This document shows positions 9,357-17,612 of a stretch of DNA of 64,000 nucleotides, piece after piece. The stretch lies in NCBI GenBank assembly GCA_047636995.1, contig JBLIGQ010000004.1:1-64000 (forward strand), read 5' to 3'. The first letter of the stretch is position 1. Each line of letters starts with the position of its first letter. The position numbers and the translations under genes were made by a program. This DNA comes from JAQWQB01 sp047636995. Lineage in GTDB: Bacteria; Bacteroidota; Bacteroidia; Flavobacteriales_D; Sanyastnellaceae. A model generated the notes under the pieces. The model saw only the letters and a program-made list of their open reading frames with translations. It did no database searches and was not told the DNA's origin.

Positions 9357-10195
9357 TCAGGTAGGTGATATAAGGCTAACGCCGAAATGGGTTTTTGAAC
9401 TAAATTTCCTAGCAAAAGCCCGTGTTTTTCTAAACAGTTGGAAAGCACGTTTGAAAAGCTGTAAGCAATAGATCCAGTTGCATTTACTTTCCATTCAGGT
9501 TTACGTTCATACCGCAAAAGATAATTCTGAATTAGTTCTTCAAATGCCTGTGTCACTAAATTTAAAATGAATGGGTCTTCAATGTGGGTTTTCAAGAAAG
9601 GACAAAAAGAAGCCAAAAAACGGTTCGGGCGTTCGCCTTTGTAAACACGCTCCAAAATGAGTTCTTTGTTCGCGCCATAAGCCTTGTAAAAAGCCGTTCG
9701 TAAATGTTCAGGAGCCATTTCTGTGATGTAGGCGTGAACCCATCGTTTTCCTAAATCAGCACCGCTCCCTTCGTCGCCCATAATAAAACCTGTGCTCGAA
9801 ATATTGGTGATAATTTGTCTGTCTGCATACGTGCACGTATTTGCCCCTGTACCCAAAATTAATGCAATTCCAGACTCTGTGCCAAAAAGTGCTCTTGCAG
9901 CGCCAAGTAAATCATGGTGAATTTCAATCTTAGCCAATTGAAACAATGCTTGAAAGAGGCTGTTAAAACGCATTACCTCATCTTTAGACGACAATCCTGA
10001 ACCATAAAAATAAACTTGACGAATGGTTGCTGCAGGAAATTCAGTGAGAAACCCAGCATGCATGGCCTCTAGGATTTGCTCATCAGTAACAAAAAAAGGA
10101 TGAATCCCAATGGTTTGAAACTGGTGAATCTGATTTTCCCTGTCAATAATCCTCCAATCTGTTTTCGTAGATCCGCTATCAGCTATGAGTATCAT
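9353..10195 (-). CDS. BadF/BadG-type ATPase, N-acetylglucosamine kinase-like
   Basis: 280 residues of the ASKHA fold. The phosphate 1 motif is LIADSGSTKTDWRI at the N-terminus, and the second phosphate region is ALILGTGANTC followed by GFIMGDEGSGADLG. These are typical of the BadF/BcrA family members that phosphorylate amino sugars, such as eukaryotic N-acetylglucosamine kinase. In this operon, next to dapF, a role in recycling cell-wall amino sugars is plausible but not shown. It overlaps dapF by 4 nt at its start and the DUF4105 gene by 4 nt at its end. Confidence 0.85.
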   Translation of the reverse strand: MILIADSGSTKTDWRIIDRENQIHQFQTIGIHPFFVTDEQILEAMHAGFLTEFPAATIRQVYFYGSGLSSKDEVMRFNSLFQALFQLAKIEIHHDLLGAARALFGTESGIALILGTGANTCTYADRQIITNISSTGFIMGDEGSGADLGKRWVHAYITEMAPEHLRTAFYKAYGANKELILERVYKGERPNRFLASFCPFLKTHIEDPFILNLVTQAFEELIQNYLLRYERKPEWKVNATGSIAYSFSNVLSNCLEKHGLLLGNLVQKPISALALYHLPE

Positions 10196-10959
10196 TCTTC
10201 TATGTTAATCTTTCCATCAAATACCTTTGTAGCGGGCCCCGACATCCAAATAGATTCAAATCCTTTTTCGGTGCGCTTAAAAGAAAGTTCTAACCTTCCT
10301 CCTAACGTTTGGATGTGCCTTGCCTCTCCCCCATTCAAAAAAGCATCAACAAGGGCAACCGCCGTAACACCGGTTCCGCAAGATAGCGTTTCATTCTCTA
10401 CGCCACGCTCATAAGTGCGGACGGATAAATAGTTTGCTTCGCGAAGCACAAAATTGACATTGGTTCCTTCGGCTTTCCACTGATCGCTGTACCGAATGGC
10501 CTGTCCCTCGTTCACAACTGATACTATCTGCAAATTAGTTTTATAAACAACAACATGAGGTGAGCCTGTATTTAAAAAATAACCGCCTTTTTCAACTGAG
10601 GGAAAGCCTGTATCTCCCATTTTAATGCGCACTTGGTCTTGGCTGAAAGCAGCTTGATGAACACCGTCTATGGCCTCAAAGGTCAAATCGTTAGCGGCAA
10701 TACCAAGTGAGTCAGCAAAGTGAACAGCGCATCTGCTCCCATTTCCGCAGAATGATTGAGAACCATCGCTGTTGTAATAATTCATGTGAAAAGCAGCGTT
10801 CACTGATGACTCTATCAAAATAACTCCGTCAGCTCCAACACCAAAATTCCGATCACATAGAAGTGAAATTTGCTTGTGCGTTAACTTAATTTCTCCCGCC
10901 AAGTTGTTGATCATGACAAAATCATTGCCTGTGCCATGGTACTTGGAGAAACTCAACAT
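10192..10959 (-). CDS. dapF: Diaminopimelate epimerase
   Basis: 255 residues. It interconverts LL- and meso-diaminopimelate for lysine and peptidoglycan synthesis in the cytoplasm. The two catalytic cysteines lie in the expected motifs: FCGNGSRCAVHFA (first half) and LSCGTGVTAVA (second half). The N-terminus (FSKYHGTGNDFV) and CDRNFGVGADG are also canonical. It is the first gene of the long minus-strand operon; a TATTTTTG box lies 25 nt upstream of its ATG. Confidence 0.97.
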   Translation of the reverse strand: MLSFSKYHGTGNDFVMINNLAGEIKLTHKQISLLCDRNFGVGADGVILIESSVNAAFHMNYYNSDGSQSFCGNGSRCAVHFADSLGIAANDLTFEAIDGVHQAAFSQDQVRIKMGDTGFPSVEKGGYFLNTGSPHVVVYKTNLQIVSVVNEGQAIRYSDQWKAEGTNVNFVLREANYLSVRTYERGVENETLSCGTGVTAVALVDAFLNGGEARHIQTLGGRLELSFKRTEKGFESIWMSGPATKVFDGKINIEE

Positions 10960-10984
10960 AATTTAGGTGTGTGATGTTAGACAA

Positions 10985-10992
10985 CAAAAATA
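10985..10992 (-). promoter_or_regulatory. -7 box of the dapF operon
   Basis: TATTTTTG on the minus strand, matching TAnnTTTG, 25 nt before the dapF ATG. No TTG is visible at the usual 19-21 nt upstream, so the promoter may be weak or activated. Confidence 0.45.
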
Positions 10993-11021
10993 AGAAAGTT
11001 GGGGGAACTTATAAAAGCGAA

Positions 11022-11043
11022 ACGACCCTGGATTCAGAGTCGT
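11022..11043. other. Hairpin between dapF and the Rrf2 gene
   Basis: Inverted repeat: ACGAC and CTG pair with CAG and GTCGT around a short loop, with a single c/a mismatch. On the minus strand it is followed by a T-rich stretch (TTTCGCTTTTA), so it could be a weak terminator or a leader structure upstream of dapF. The surrounding 290 nt hold no convincing gene. Confidence 0.3.
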
Positions 11044-11248
11044 CTCAACTTAACCAAATTATAAGGAAATCTAAACTGCCATACCACTATAGTGCTACAG
11101 CCGTCCCTAATCTCTTAAACATCACTAAGATAGAAAAAATACTTAAAGGACGGTCGGAAATCACTCTGTAAGACCAAATTGAAAAATAAAATAGGAATCC
11201 AACCTCTGTTACGCGCTAAAATCAAATTGCGAATCGATACATTTACGC

Positions 11249-11659
11249 ATGCTTTCAAAAAAGGCCCAGTACGCTTTTCATGCTTTAACCTATTTGGTAG
11301 AAAACCAAAACAGAGGCCCCGTTCTTATCGCAGAAATTGCACAAGAGAAAGGGATTTCACTCAAGTTCCTAGAACAAATACTTCTTGAGCTTAAAAAGGG
11401 CGGAGTCCTAGGATCTAAAAAAGGGAAAGGCGGTGGCTACTACTTTATTAAACCTCCAGAAGACATTCCTTTGGCTAAAGTCATGCGCCTAATTGATGGC
11501 CCCATTGCACTCCTTCCATGTGTTTCATTAAATTTCTTTGAACCGTGTGAAAATTGTTCCGGTGAAAATTGCGGAATAAATGCCGTTATGGCTGAAGTAA
11601 GAGATGCCACGCTGCGCATCCTTGAAAACAAAACCCTAGCAAGCATCTCAAGAAGCTAA
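11249..11659 (+). CDS. Rrf2 family transcriptional regulator
   Basis: 136 residues. The N-terminal winged helix-turn-helix is typical of Rrf2 (MLSKKAQYAFHALTYL, then ISLKFLEQILLELKKGGVLGSKKGKGGGY). The C-terminal part has four cysteines (91, 100, 103, 108), the region where IscR and NsrR bind an iron-sulfur cluster, although the spacing CxxxxxxxxCxxCxxxxC differs from IscR. It is immediately upstream of the sulfate-activation operon, so I infer control of sulfur assimilation, as done by CymR in Firmicutes. A TACATTTA box lies 3 nt before the ATG. A candidate operator lies downstream at 11712-11732. Confidence 0.9.
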   Translation: MLSKKAQYAFHALTYLVENQNRGPVLIAEIAQEKGISLKFLEQILLELKKGGVLGSKKGKGGGYYFIKPPEDIPLAKVMRLIDGPIALLPCVSLNFFEPCENCSGENCGINAVMAEVRDATLRILENKTLASISRS

Positions 11660-11711
11660 ACACCCTTCAAACAACTGCTAAAATGCTTTTAGTCTCTTTT
11701 CTTATTGCATT

Positions 11712-11732
11712 ACCCTAGTATTCTAGTAGGGT
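11712..11732 (+). promoter_or_regulatory. Candidate operator upstream of the sulfate operon
   Basis: The site contains a direct repeat CTAGTA-tt-CTAGTA (8-nt period) bounded by an inverted repeat ACCCTA / TAGGGT. It lies in the -10 to -33 zone just upstream of the -7 box at 11738 and downstream of the Rrf2 gene, so it is a good candidate binding site for that regulator. No TTG is found at the usual -33 distance, which fits a promoter controlled by a bound protein. Confidence 0.45.
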
Positions 11733-11737
11733 TTGTA

Positions 11738-11745
11738 TACTTTTG
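11738..11745 (+). promoter_or_regulatory. -7 box of the DUF2061-cysHDN operon
   Basis: TACTTTTG, exact match to TAnnTTTG, ending 4 nt before the ATG at 11750. This placement fixes the start codon of the DUF2061 gene and predicts a leaderless operon mRNA. Confidence 0.6.
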
Positions 11746-11749
11746 CTTC

Positions 11750-12004
11750 ATGTTGCTTGACAAAGTCATAAAGAATCGCATTGAGAAAACAGACACAGCT
11801 AGCCCATTAGTGAGCTTGGCCAAGTCTCTTTCTTGGCGCCTGCTTGGAACAATTGACACGATCCTAATTTCATGGTTTATTACCGGTGAAACAACAGTTG
11901 CTCTGAGCATTGGTGCTGTAGAAGTAGTCACAAAAATGCTCTTGTACTACGTTCATGAGCGACTATGGGAGCGCTTCTTTTTTAAAACACGCAATCAACG
12001 ATGA
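11750..12004 (+). CDS. DUF2061 small membrane protein
   Basis: 84 residues from the ATG at 11750; an upstream in-frame ATG at 11705 would lie before the promoter box and is rejected. Two membrane segments can be seen (LGTIDTILISWFITG and VALSIGAVEVVTKMLLYYV), and the conserved DUF2061 features are KSLSWRLLGTIDT and the final HERLWERFFF. It is the first gene of the sulfate operon and overlaps cysH by 4 nt (ATGA). The family has no proven function; its position suggests a part in sulfate uptake or in assisting the CysDN-CysH complex, which is inference only. Confidence 0.85.
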   Translation: MLLDKVIKNRIEKTDTASPLVSLAKSLSWRLLGTIDTILISWFITGETTVALSIGAVEVVTKMLLYYVHERLWERFFFKTRNQR

Positions 12005-12684
12005 TTACAGATTTAGAAAACCTACCAGAAGAGATTAACTTGTGCTTACTCAGTCTTTATCAACGCTTTGGCAAAGACCTAGTTTTCACGAGTTCACTCA
12101 GCAAGGAAGATCAAATTATTTCGCACATCATCGCTACAGAGCCGGTGCCAATTGACATTGTGACGCTTGATACTGGAAGACATTTTCCTGAGTTCTATGA
12201 GCTGTGGCAAAGAACTGAAAGCAAACTTGGTATTACCATCAAAAGCTTTAACCCAAATGGCATTGAGGTAGAAAAGTTCGTTCGTCAGAATGGCATCAAC
12301 GGCTTCTATAACTCTATTGAAGCACGAAAAAGCTGTTGTCAAATTCGGAAAGTAATGCCTTTGCAACGCGCACTGGCAGGAAAAAAACTCTGGGTCACAG
12401 GACTAAGAAGCGCACAATCTGACAACCGCCTCAACATGAAACGTTTTGAAAAGGGTGACACCGTCATCAAATACAATCCGCTCATTGACTGGACGGACGC
12501 TCAAGTAGATGCGTACATCACTGAATTTAGTATCCCTATTAATCCTCTTCACAATAAAGGTTTTGTCAGCATTGGCTGTGCCCCATGCACAAGAGCCATT
12601 TCAGATGGTGAGCACCCCCGAGATGGAAGATGGTGGTGGGAAAATTCAAAAAAAGAATGCGGACTTCATATGCAACAATCATGA
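12001..12684 (+). CDS. cysH: Phosphoadenylyl/adenylyl-sulfate reductase, iron-sulfur type
   Basis: 227 residues. It reduces activated sulfate to sulfite with thioredoxin. The cysteine pairs that bind a 4Fe-4S cluster are present (KSCCQIRK at 112-113 and GCAPC at 193-196), together with the catalytic Cys220 in KKECGLH. These cluster cysteines are typical of enzymes that accept APS directly, and no APS kinase is encoded here, so APS is the likely substrate. The P-loop region (FTSSLSKEDQII) and the substrate motif (TLDTGRHFPE) are intact. It overlaps both neighbours by 4 nt in a compact operon. Confidence 0.93.
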   Translation: MITDLENLPEEINLCLLSLYQRFGKDLVFTSSLSKEDQIISHIIATEPVPIDIVTLDTGRHFPEFYELWQRTESKLGITIKSFNPNGIEVEKFVRQNGINGFYNSIEARKSCCQIRKVMPLQRALAGKKLWVTGLRSAQSDNRLNMKRFEKGDTVIKYNPLIDWTDAQVDAYITEFSIPINPLHNKGFVSIGCAPCTRAISDGEHPRDGRWWWENSKKECGLHMQQS

Positions 12685-13577
12685 AACAGACTTTTCCTAG
12701 ATCGCTAGAAGATGAAGCCATCTATATCTTGCGTGAGACTATAGCACAATTCAATAATCCTGTGCTCATGTTCAGCGGCGGAAAAGACAGCATCACCCTT
12801 GTGCATTTGCTTATCAAGGCCTGCTACCCTCTTCCCCCTCATGTTCCTTTGCTGCACATAGACACAGGACATAACTTTCCCGAAGCACTCCTTTTTAGAG
12901 ACGCGCTTGTAGAGAAATACGGATTGAAACTCATTGTACGTAAGGTAGAAGATAGCATTGCTTTGAAAGGATTGACTGAAGAAACGGGTAAATATGCCAG
13001 TAGAAATAGTCTTCAATCAGTGACCTTATTAGATGCTATTGAGGAATTCAAATTTGACGCTTGCATTGGTGGAGCGCGAAGAGATGAAGAAAAAGCGAGA
13101 GCGAAAGAGCGCATTTTTTCTGTTCGAAATGACTTTGGCGAATGGGATACCAAAAGACAACGTCCTGAAATATTCTCAATGCTGAACGGACGGATTTTTC
13201 CCGGTGAGAATGTTCGGGTATTTCCAATATCAAATTGGACTGAAATGGATGTTTGGCGTTACATAAATGAAGAACGAATTAAAATCCCGTCGCTTTACTT
13301 CGCCCACCAGCGAGAAGTATTCCTGCGGGACGGTCAGTTATGGCCCGCTTCTGATTTCATACAGAATGATTCCTCAGAGCAGCTTTTTGGCGAAACCATC
13401 AGATTCAGAACTGTAGGAGACATGACCTGTACAGCTTGTGTGAAGTCAGATGCTGACACGATGCAAACAGTGATGCAAGAAATTGAAGATGCGAAAATCT
13501 CTGAACGGGGCGCACGCATGGATGACAAACGATCTGAAGCAGCAATGGAGCTTCGTAAACTCAACGGATACTTCTAA
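12681..13577 (+). CDS. cysD: Sulfate adenylyltransferase subunit 2
   Basis: 298 residues from the ATG at 12681, which overlaps the cysH stop as ATGA; an earlier in-frame start would extend deep into cysH and is not supported. It is the catalytic subunit of ATP sulfurylase, with the PP-loop FSGGKDSITLVHL, HIDTGHNFPE, and the family stretch GGARRDEEKARAKER. With CysN it makes APS from ATP and sulfate. The C-terminus (ERGARMDDKRSEAAMELRKL.GYF) is the standard end of CysD. Confidence 0.96.
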   Translation: MKQTFPRSLEDEAIYILRETIAQFNNPVLMFSGGKDSITLVHLLIKACYPLPPHVPLLHIDTGHNFPEALLFRDALVEKYGLKLIVRKVEDSIALKGLTEETGKYASRNSLQSVTLLDAIEEFKFDACIGGARRDEEKARAKERIFSVRNDFGEWDTKRQRPEIFSMLNGRIFPGENVRVFPISNWTEMDVWRYINEERIKIPSLYFAHQREVFLRDGQLWPASDFIQNDSSEQLFGETIRFRTVGDMTCTACVKSDADTMQTVMQEIEDAKISERGARMDDKRSEAAMELRKLNGYF

Positions 13578-14815
13578 TGGACATTCTAAGAATAGCTACA
13601 TCAGGCAGTGTTGATGACGGAAAAAGCACCCTCATTGGCAGGTTATTGTACGAAACGAAACACGTACCTCAAGATAAATTGGAACAGTTAAAAATAGACT
13701 CTGAGCGCAGGGGCCTAGATTTTACTGATCTTTCTTTACTCACAGACGGACTTATTTCTGAACGAGAACAGGGCATTACAATTGACGTGGCTCATGTATA
13801 CTTCGCCACGGCAAAGAGAAAGTACATTATTGCTGACACTCCAGGACACGAAGAGTACACCCGAAACATGGTCACCGGCGCATCACAATCTGATGTGGCT
13901 ATTGTACTCATAGATGCCCGTAAAGGAATTCTTCCGCAAACAAAAAGACACCTCTCAATTGCAAATCTCCTCCAACTCAAAACGGCCATCATTGCGATAA
14001 ACAAGATGGACCTCCTCGCTTATAGCGAAGACAGATTCAACGAACTTCAATCAGATGTTGAAAAATTGGCTCAAGAGCTTAACATAAAGATTCCTCTCCA
14101 GTTTATCCCTATTTCTGCCTTAGAAGGTGAGGGGATTACTGCTTGGACCGGTAAAATGGATTGGTTTAAAGGGCTTCCTATGTTGCAGATGCTTGATAAC
14201 ATTGATTTCGACACCAGTGAAAAACATCCTTTCAGGTTTAATGTGCAAACAGTTATTCGTCCGAAATCTGGCGAGTTTAAAGATTACAGAGGCTATGCAG
14301 GCACTGTGCTTTCTGGCGAAGTGTATAAAGGAATGAAAATAAAAGTGGCACAAACAGATCAAATAGCTACTATTTCCAACATCGAAAAATGGGGCAATTC
14401 ACTCCAATCATCAGGGAAAGACAAGGCTGTGACACTCCTCTTAAAGGAAGAAGTTGACCTCAGCAGAGGAGATTACTTGGTTGCGGCTGAAAATGAACTT
14501 ACACTGAAGCGCAACTTTCGCGCTCATGTATGCTGGATGGGGGCAAAACAAATGAATGAGCGACAGAAACTTATTCTTCAGCAAGGAACAAGATCTACGC
14601 AAGTGCTTGTAGATCAAATTCAAAATGTGTTGAACATGGAGAACTCAAAGCAAGAGAAAAAAGAACACTTAGCGCTAAACGATATCGGCGCCGTAGCCTT
14701 CAAAGCAGCATCTGCAATACCAACAGAATCCTTCTCAAACGAAGGAGAACATGGCGGTTTCATTTTAATTGACCCGAGCACTTACCATACTGTTGGTGCA
14801 GGATTTATGATGTGA
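13577..14815 (+). CDS. cysN: Sulfate adenylyltransferase subunit 1 (GTPase)
   Basis: 412 residues, without a fused APS kinase domain. It is an EF-Tu-like GTPase that drives APS formation by CysD. GTP-binding motifs: GSVDDGKSTLIGR (G1), DTPGHEEYTRN (G3) and NKMDLL (G4). The beta-barrel domains follow from about residue 225. The start codon shares one base with the cysD stop (TAATG). It ends the operon; the next gene starts 55 nt downstream with its own possible box. The lack of a CysC fusion fits the APS-type reductase encoded upstream. Confidence 0.96.
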   Translation: MDILRIATSGSVDDGKSTLIGRLLYETKHVPQDKLEQLKIDSERRGLDFTDLSLLTDGLISEREQGITIDVAHVYFATAKRKYIIADTPGHEEYTRNMVTGASQSDVAIVLIDARKGILPQTKRHLSIANLLQLKTAIIAINKMDLLAYSEDRFNELQSDVEKLAQELNIKIPLQFIPISALEGEGITAWTGKMDWFKGLPMLQMLDNIDFDTSEKHPFRFNVQTVIRPKSGEFKDYRGYAGTVLSGEVYKGMKIKVAQTDQIATISNIEKWGNSLQSSGKDKAVTLLLKEEVDLSRGDYLVAAENELTLKRNFRAHVCWMGAKQMNERQKLILQQGTRSTQVLVDQIQNVLNMENSKQEKKEHLALNDIGAVAFKAASAIPTESFSNEGEHGGFILIDPSTYHTVGAGFMM

Positions 14816-14870
14816 ACATACGCGGCATTCATTTCATCCTTTGTAACTTGCGCATTCAATCAACCGAGGC

Positions 14871-16943
14871 ATGAGCGTGCAAGCTGAAACCAGAAAAAAG
14901 AAATCAATATCTGCAGATACATTACTTGAGGCGTACCGTCTGATGACTACCGCTAGAGCAATGTCTGACATCTTTGAAGACAATGCAAAACTGACTTCAA
15001 AGTATGTACATGCCACATCACGCGGACATGAAGCCATACAATTAGCGGTTGGAATGCACTTAAAAAGTCAAGATTTTTTAAGTGCATATTACAGAGATGA
15101 CAGCATCCTCCTTGGTATCGGATTATCCCCTTATGAACTGATGCTTCAACTTTTCGCCAAAGCAGATGATCCTTTCTCTGGCGGAAGAACATATTATAGT
15201 CACCCTAGTTTAAACAGACCTGACTTCCCAAAGATTCCTCACCAAAGCTCCGCTACAGGGATGCAGGCCATTCCTTCTGCAGGAGTAGCAATGGGATTGC
15301 AGTACAGAGAACAACAAGGAATTGACACCCCTGAAGTTGGGGAAGCACCAGTGGTCATTTGCTCAATTGGAGATGCCGCAATGACAGAGGGTGAAATCTC
15401 TGAAGCCTTTCACATGGCTGCGCTCAAAAAATTACCAATCATCTTTGTAGTTCAGGACAATGAATGGGACATTAGCGCAAAAGCAGAAGAAATTCATTTT
15501 GCAGATGCCATGACTTTTGCAAAGGCGTTTCCTACAATTGAAAGCATCAGCATTGACGGAACTGATTTTGAAACCTGCTTTTCAACTTTGAACGAAATCT
15601 TGCACACAGCAAGAATTGAAAGACGTCCGTTCATGGTGCATGCAACCGTGCCCCTTTTGGGCCATCATACAAGTGGTGTGCGAAAAGAATGGTACAGAGA
15701 TGACCTTGAAGAACAAGAAAAACGTGATCCTCTTCCCCGCTTTAAAAAAGCATTGCTTGATCTAGGTATTAATGCTGAAGACCTTGCCCGCATTGAAGAA
15801 GAAACAAAAAAGGTTGTTGCGAGCGATTTTGAGCGCGCGCGCAACGCAGATGACCCGAAACCCGAAGATATCTATAACCACATTTGGGCGCCAACAGAGG
15901 TGACTGAAGAAAAAGGTGAGCGCGCTCCTGCCTCAGGAGAACGAACCTTAATGGTAGACTGTGCCTTATTTGCAATTCAAGAAATTTTAGAAGATCACCC
16001 TGAAAGTCTTTTGTACGGACAAGATGTTGGTGGAAGACTTGGTGGTGTATTTCGCGAAGCCGCAACACTGGCCCAAAAGTTTGGTGATGACCGCGTTTTC
16101 AACACCCCCATTCAAGAAGCATTTATCATTGGAAGCACCGTAGGTATGAGCGCCGCTGGATGCAAACCAATTGTTGAAGTGCAGTTTGCAGATTACATCT
16201 GGCCTGGGCTAAATCAACTATTTACTGAGGCCAGCAGAAGCTACTACCTTTCAAACGGACAATGGCCCGTTCATTCATTAATCAGGGTTCCTATTGGAGC
16301 ATACGGATCAGGTGGGCCGTACCACAGTTCAAGCGTAGAATCTGTGTTAACAAACATCCGTGGAATTAAAATTTGTTATCCGTCTAATGGAGCAGACCTC
16401 AAAGGGCTGCTTAAGGCAGCATACTTAGATCCTAATCCGGTCATAATGCTGGAACACAAGGGGCTCTATTGGTCAAAAATTGCAGGGACAGAAGATGCAA
16501 AAACCATTGAACCTTCAAAAGATTACATTTTACCCTTAGGTAAAGCACGCACGGTTTTAACTGCAACAGAAGAAGATTCAATTGCCATCATCACCTATGG
16601 AATGGGAGTTTACTGGAGTCAAACAGCTGCTAAGGAATTCCCAGGAAGAGTAGAACTTGTTGATTTACGGACACTTGTACCGCTTGATGAGGAAACTGTT
16701 TTTGCTGCTGTACGTAAATGCAGCAGATGCCTCGTGGTAACTGAAGAGCCTGTTGGAAATACATTTGCTCAAAGTTTAGCTGGCCGCATCAGTGAAATGT
16801 GCTTTACTAGCTTAGATGCTCCTGTTCAAACTTTAGGTGCCATTGCAGCTCCTGCAATACCCCTTAACAGCGCGCTAGAAGAGGCAATGCTCCCTAATGC
16901 ATACAAGGTTGCTGAAAAGATTTCTTCGCTATTGAAGTGGTAG
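14871..16943 (+). CDS. Fused alpha/beta E1 of a 2-oxoacid dehydrogenase
   Basis: 690 residues. The first 330 residues match E1 alpha: ATSRGHEAIQLAVG, YYRDDSILLG, SSATGMQAIPSAGVA and the thiamine-diphosphate motif GDAAMTEGEISEAFH with DNEWDIS. The rest matches E1 beta: GQDVGGRLGGVFREA, TPIQEAFIIGSTVGMS and the C-terminal transketolase-like domain. This single-chain form is common in Bacteroidota and is usually assigned to branched-chain 2-oxoacid (2-oxoisovalerate) dehydrogenase. E2 and E3 are not in the window, so the substrate is inferred. TAACTTGC, a -7-like box, lies 20 nt before the ATG. Confidence 0.92.
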   Translation: MSVQAETRKKKSISADTLLEAYRLMTTARAMSDIFEDNAKLTSKYVHATSRGHEAIQLAVGMHLKSQDFLSAYYRDDSILLGIGLSPYELMLQLFAKADDPFSGGRTYYSHPSLNRPDFPKIPHQSSATGMQAIPSAGVAMGLQYREQQGIDTPEVGEAPVVICSIGDAAMTEGEISEAFHMAALKKLPIIFVVQDNEWDISAKAEEIHFADAMTFAKAFPTIESISIDGTDFETCFSTLNEILHTARIERRPFMVHATVPLLGHHTSGVRKEWYRDDLEEQEKRDPLPRFKKALLDLGINAEDLARIEEETKKVVASDFERARNADDPKPEDIYNHIWAPTEVTEEKGERAPASGERTLMVDCALFAIQEILEDHPESLLYGQDVGGRLGGVFREAATLAQKFGDDRVFNTPIQEAFIIGSTVGMSAAGCKPIVEVQFADYIWPGLNQLFTEASRSYYLSNGQWPVHSLIRVPIGAYGSGGPYHSSSVESVLTNIRGIKICYPSNGADLKGLLKAAYLDPNPVIMLEHKGLYWSKIAGTEDAKTIEPSKDYILPLGKARTVLTATEEDSIAIITYGMGVYWSQTAAKEFPGRVELVDLRTLVPLDEETVFAAVRKCSRCLVVTEEPVGNTFAQSLAGRISEMCFTSLDAPVQTLGAIAAPAIPLNSALEEAMLPNAYKVAEKISSLLKW

Positions 16944-16985
16944 TAAAAGCTTTTTTTAACTTGCCTTAAACTAATCCATCAAGGA

Positions 16986-17600
16986 ATGAAAGGGTTTATC
17001 ATTTGTACATTACTTCACTTAGGCGCTTTTTCATGCGGCTATGGACAGGATCAGTTTGAAGGAAAAGTTGTCTACCTCCCAGTAGAATCACAGGAGATTT
17101 CTAGCACCGCCAAAGAACAAGCTCCAATGAAAGTAGTTGTTCGCGCAAAAGGAAGTCAGGTACGCTGGGATGAGTTTACTGAAAAAGGTAGCAGGTCTAT
17201 CATTACTGATTTTGCAGTCAATGAACAATTCGTTTTGATTGAATTTCTTGGCACTTTGTGTGCCATTGAAACGCCCAAAGAACAATGTGCAATTACCTCA
17301 GAAGAAATTACTGAAGGAAAAAAGCACGGGAAAATGATGGATCAAAAATGCCTGAGCATATCAATCGATAATAACCAGATTGTTTGGATCCCTGGAATGA
17401 TTCTAAAACATCCATTTTTACCAAATGTGAATGGAATTCCTACCGAATTCTGGCATAAAACGGCTCAAGGCAAAGTCCTCTACAGAGCTATCAGTGTGAT
17501 TTACGAAACACAAAGTGAGCGCTTTTTCACTATTCCTGAAGAGTATGCTAAAGTAAAGGCAGACGAACTGTCATCATTGTTCAATTTAACTTCTCAGTGA
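16986..17600 (+). CDS. Secreted protein, unknown function
   Basis: 204 residues. A signal peptide (MKGFIICTLLHLGAFSCGYGQ) is followed by a strand-rich domain beginning FEGKVVYLPVES. The layout resembles the DUF4412/GLPGLI-like secreted beta proteins common in Bacteroidota, but I cannot confirm a family. Three cysteines are present in the mature part (near LCAIETPKEQCAI and QKCLSI). It lies 42 nt after the E1 gene and 12 nt before the thioredoxin-like gene, so co-transcription with the latter is likely; a TAACTTGC box is found 21 nt before its start. Confidence 0.65.
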   Translation: MKGFIICTLLHLGAFSCGYGQDQFEGKVVYLPVESQEISSTAKEQAPMKVVVRAKGSQVRWDEFTEKGSRSIITDFAVNEQFVLIEFLGTLCAIETPKEQCAITSEEITEGKKHGKMMDQKCLSISIDNNQIVWIPGMILKHPFLPNVNGIPTEFWHKTAQGKVLYRAISVIYETQSERFFTIPEEYAKVKADELSSLFNLTSQ

Positions 17601-17612
17601 AGATAAATTTCC

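Noticed and set aside
10971..11171. Plus-strand frame of 66 residues between dapF and the Rrf2 gene
   Set aside because: It overlaps the dapF promoter and a hairpin, has no recognisable domain and no promoter of its own. A weak helix-turn-helix-like tail (NITKIEKILKGRSEITL) was not enough.
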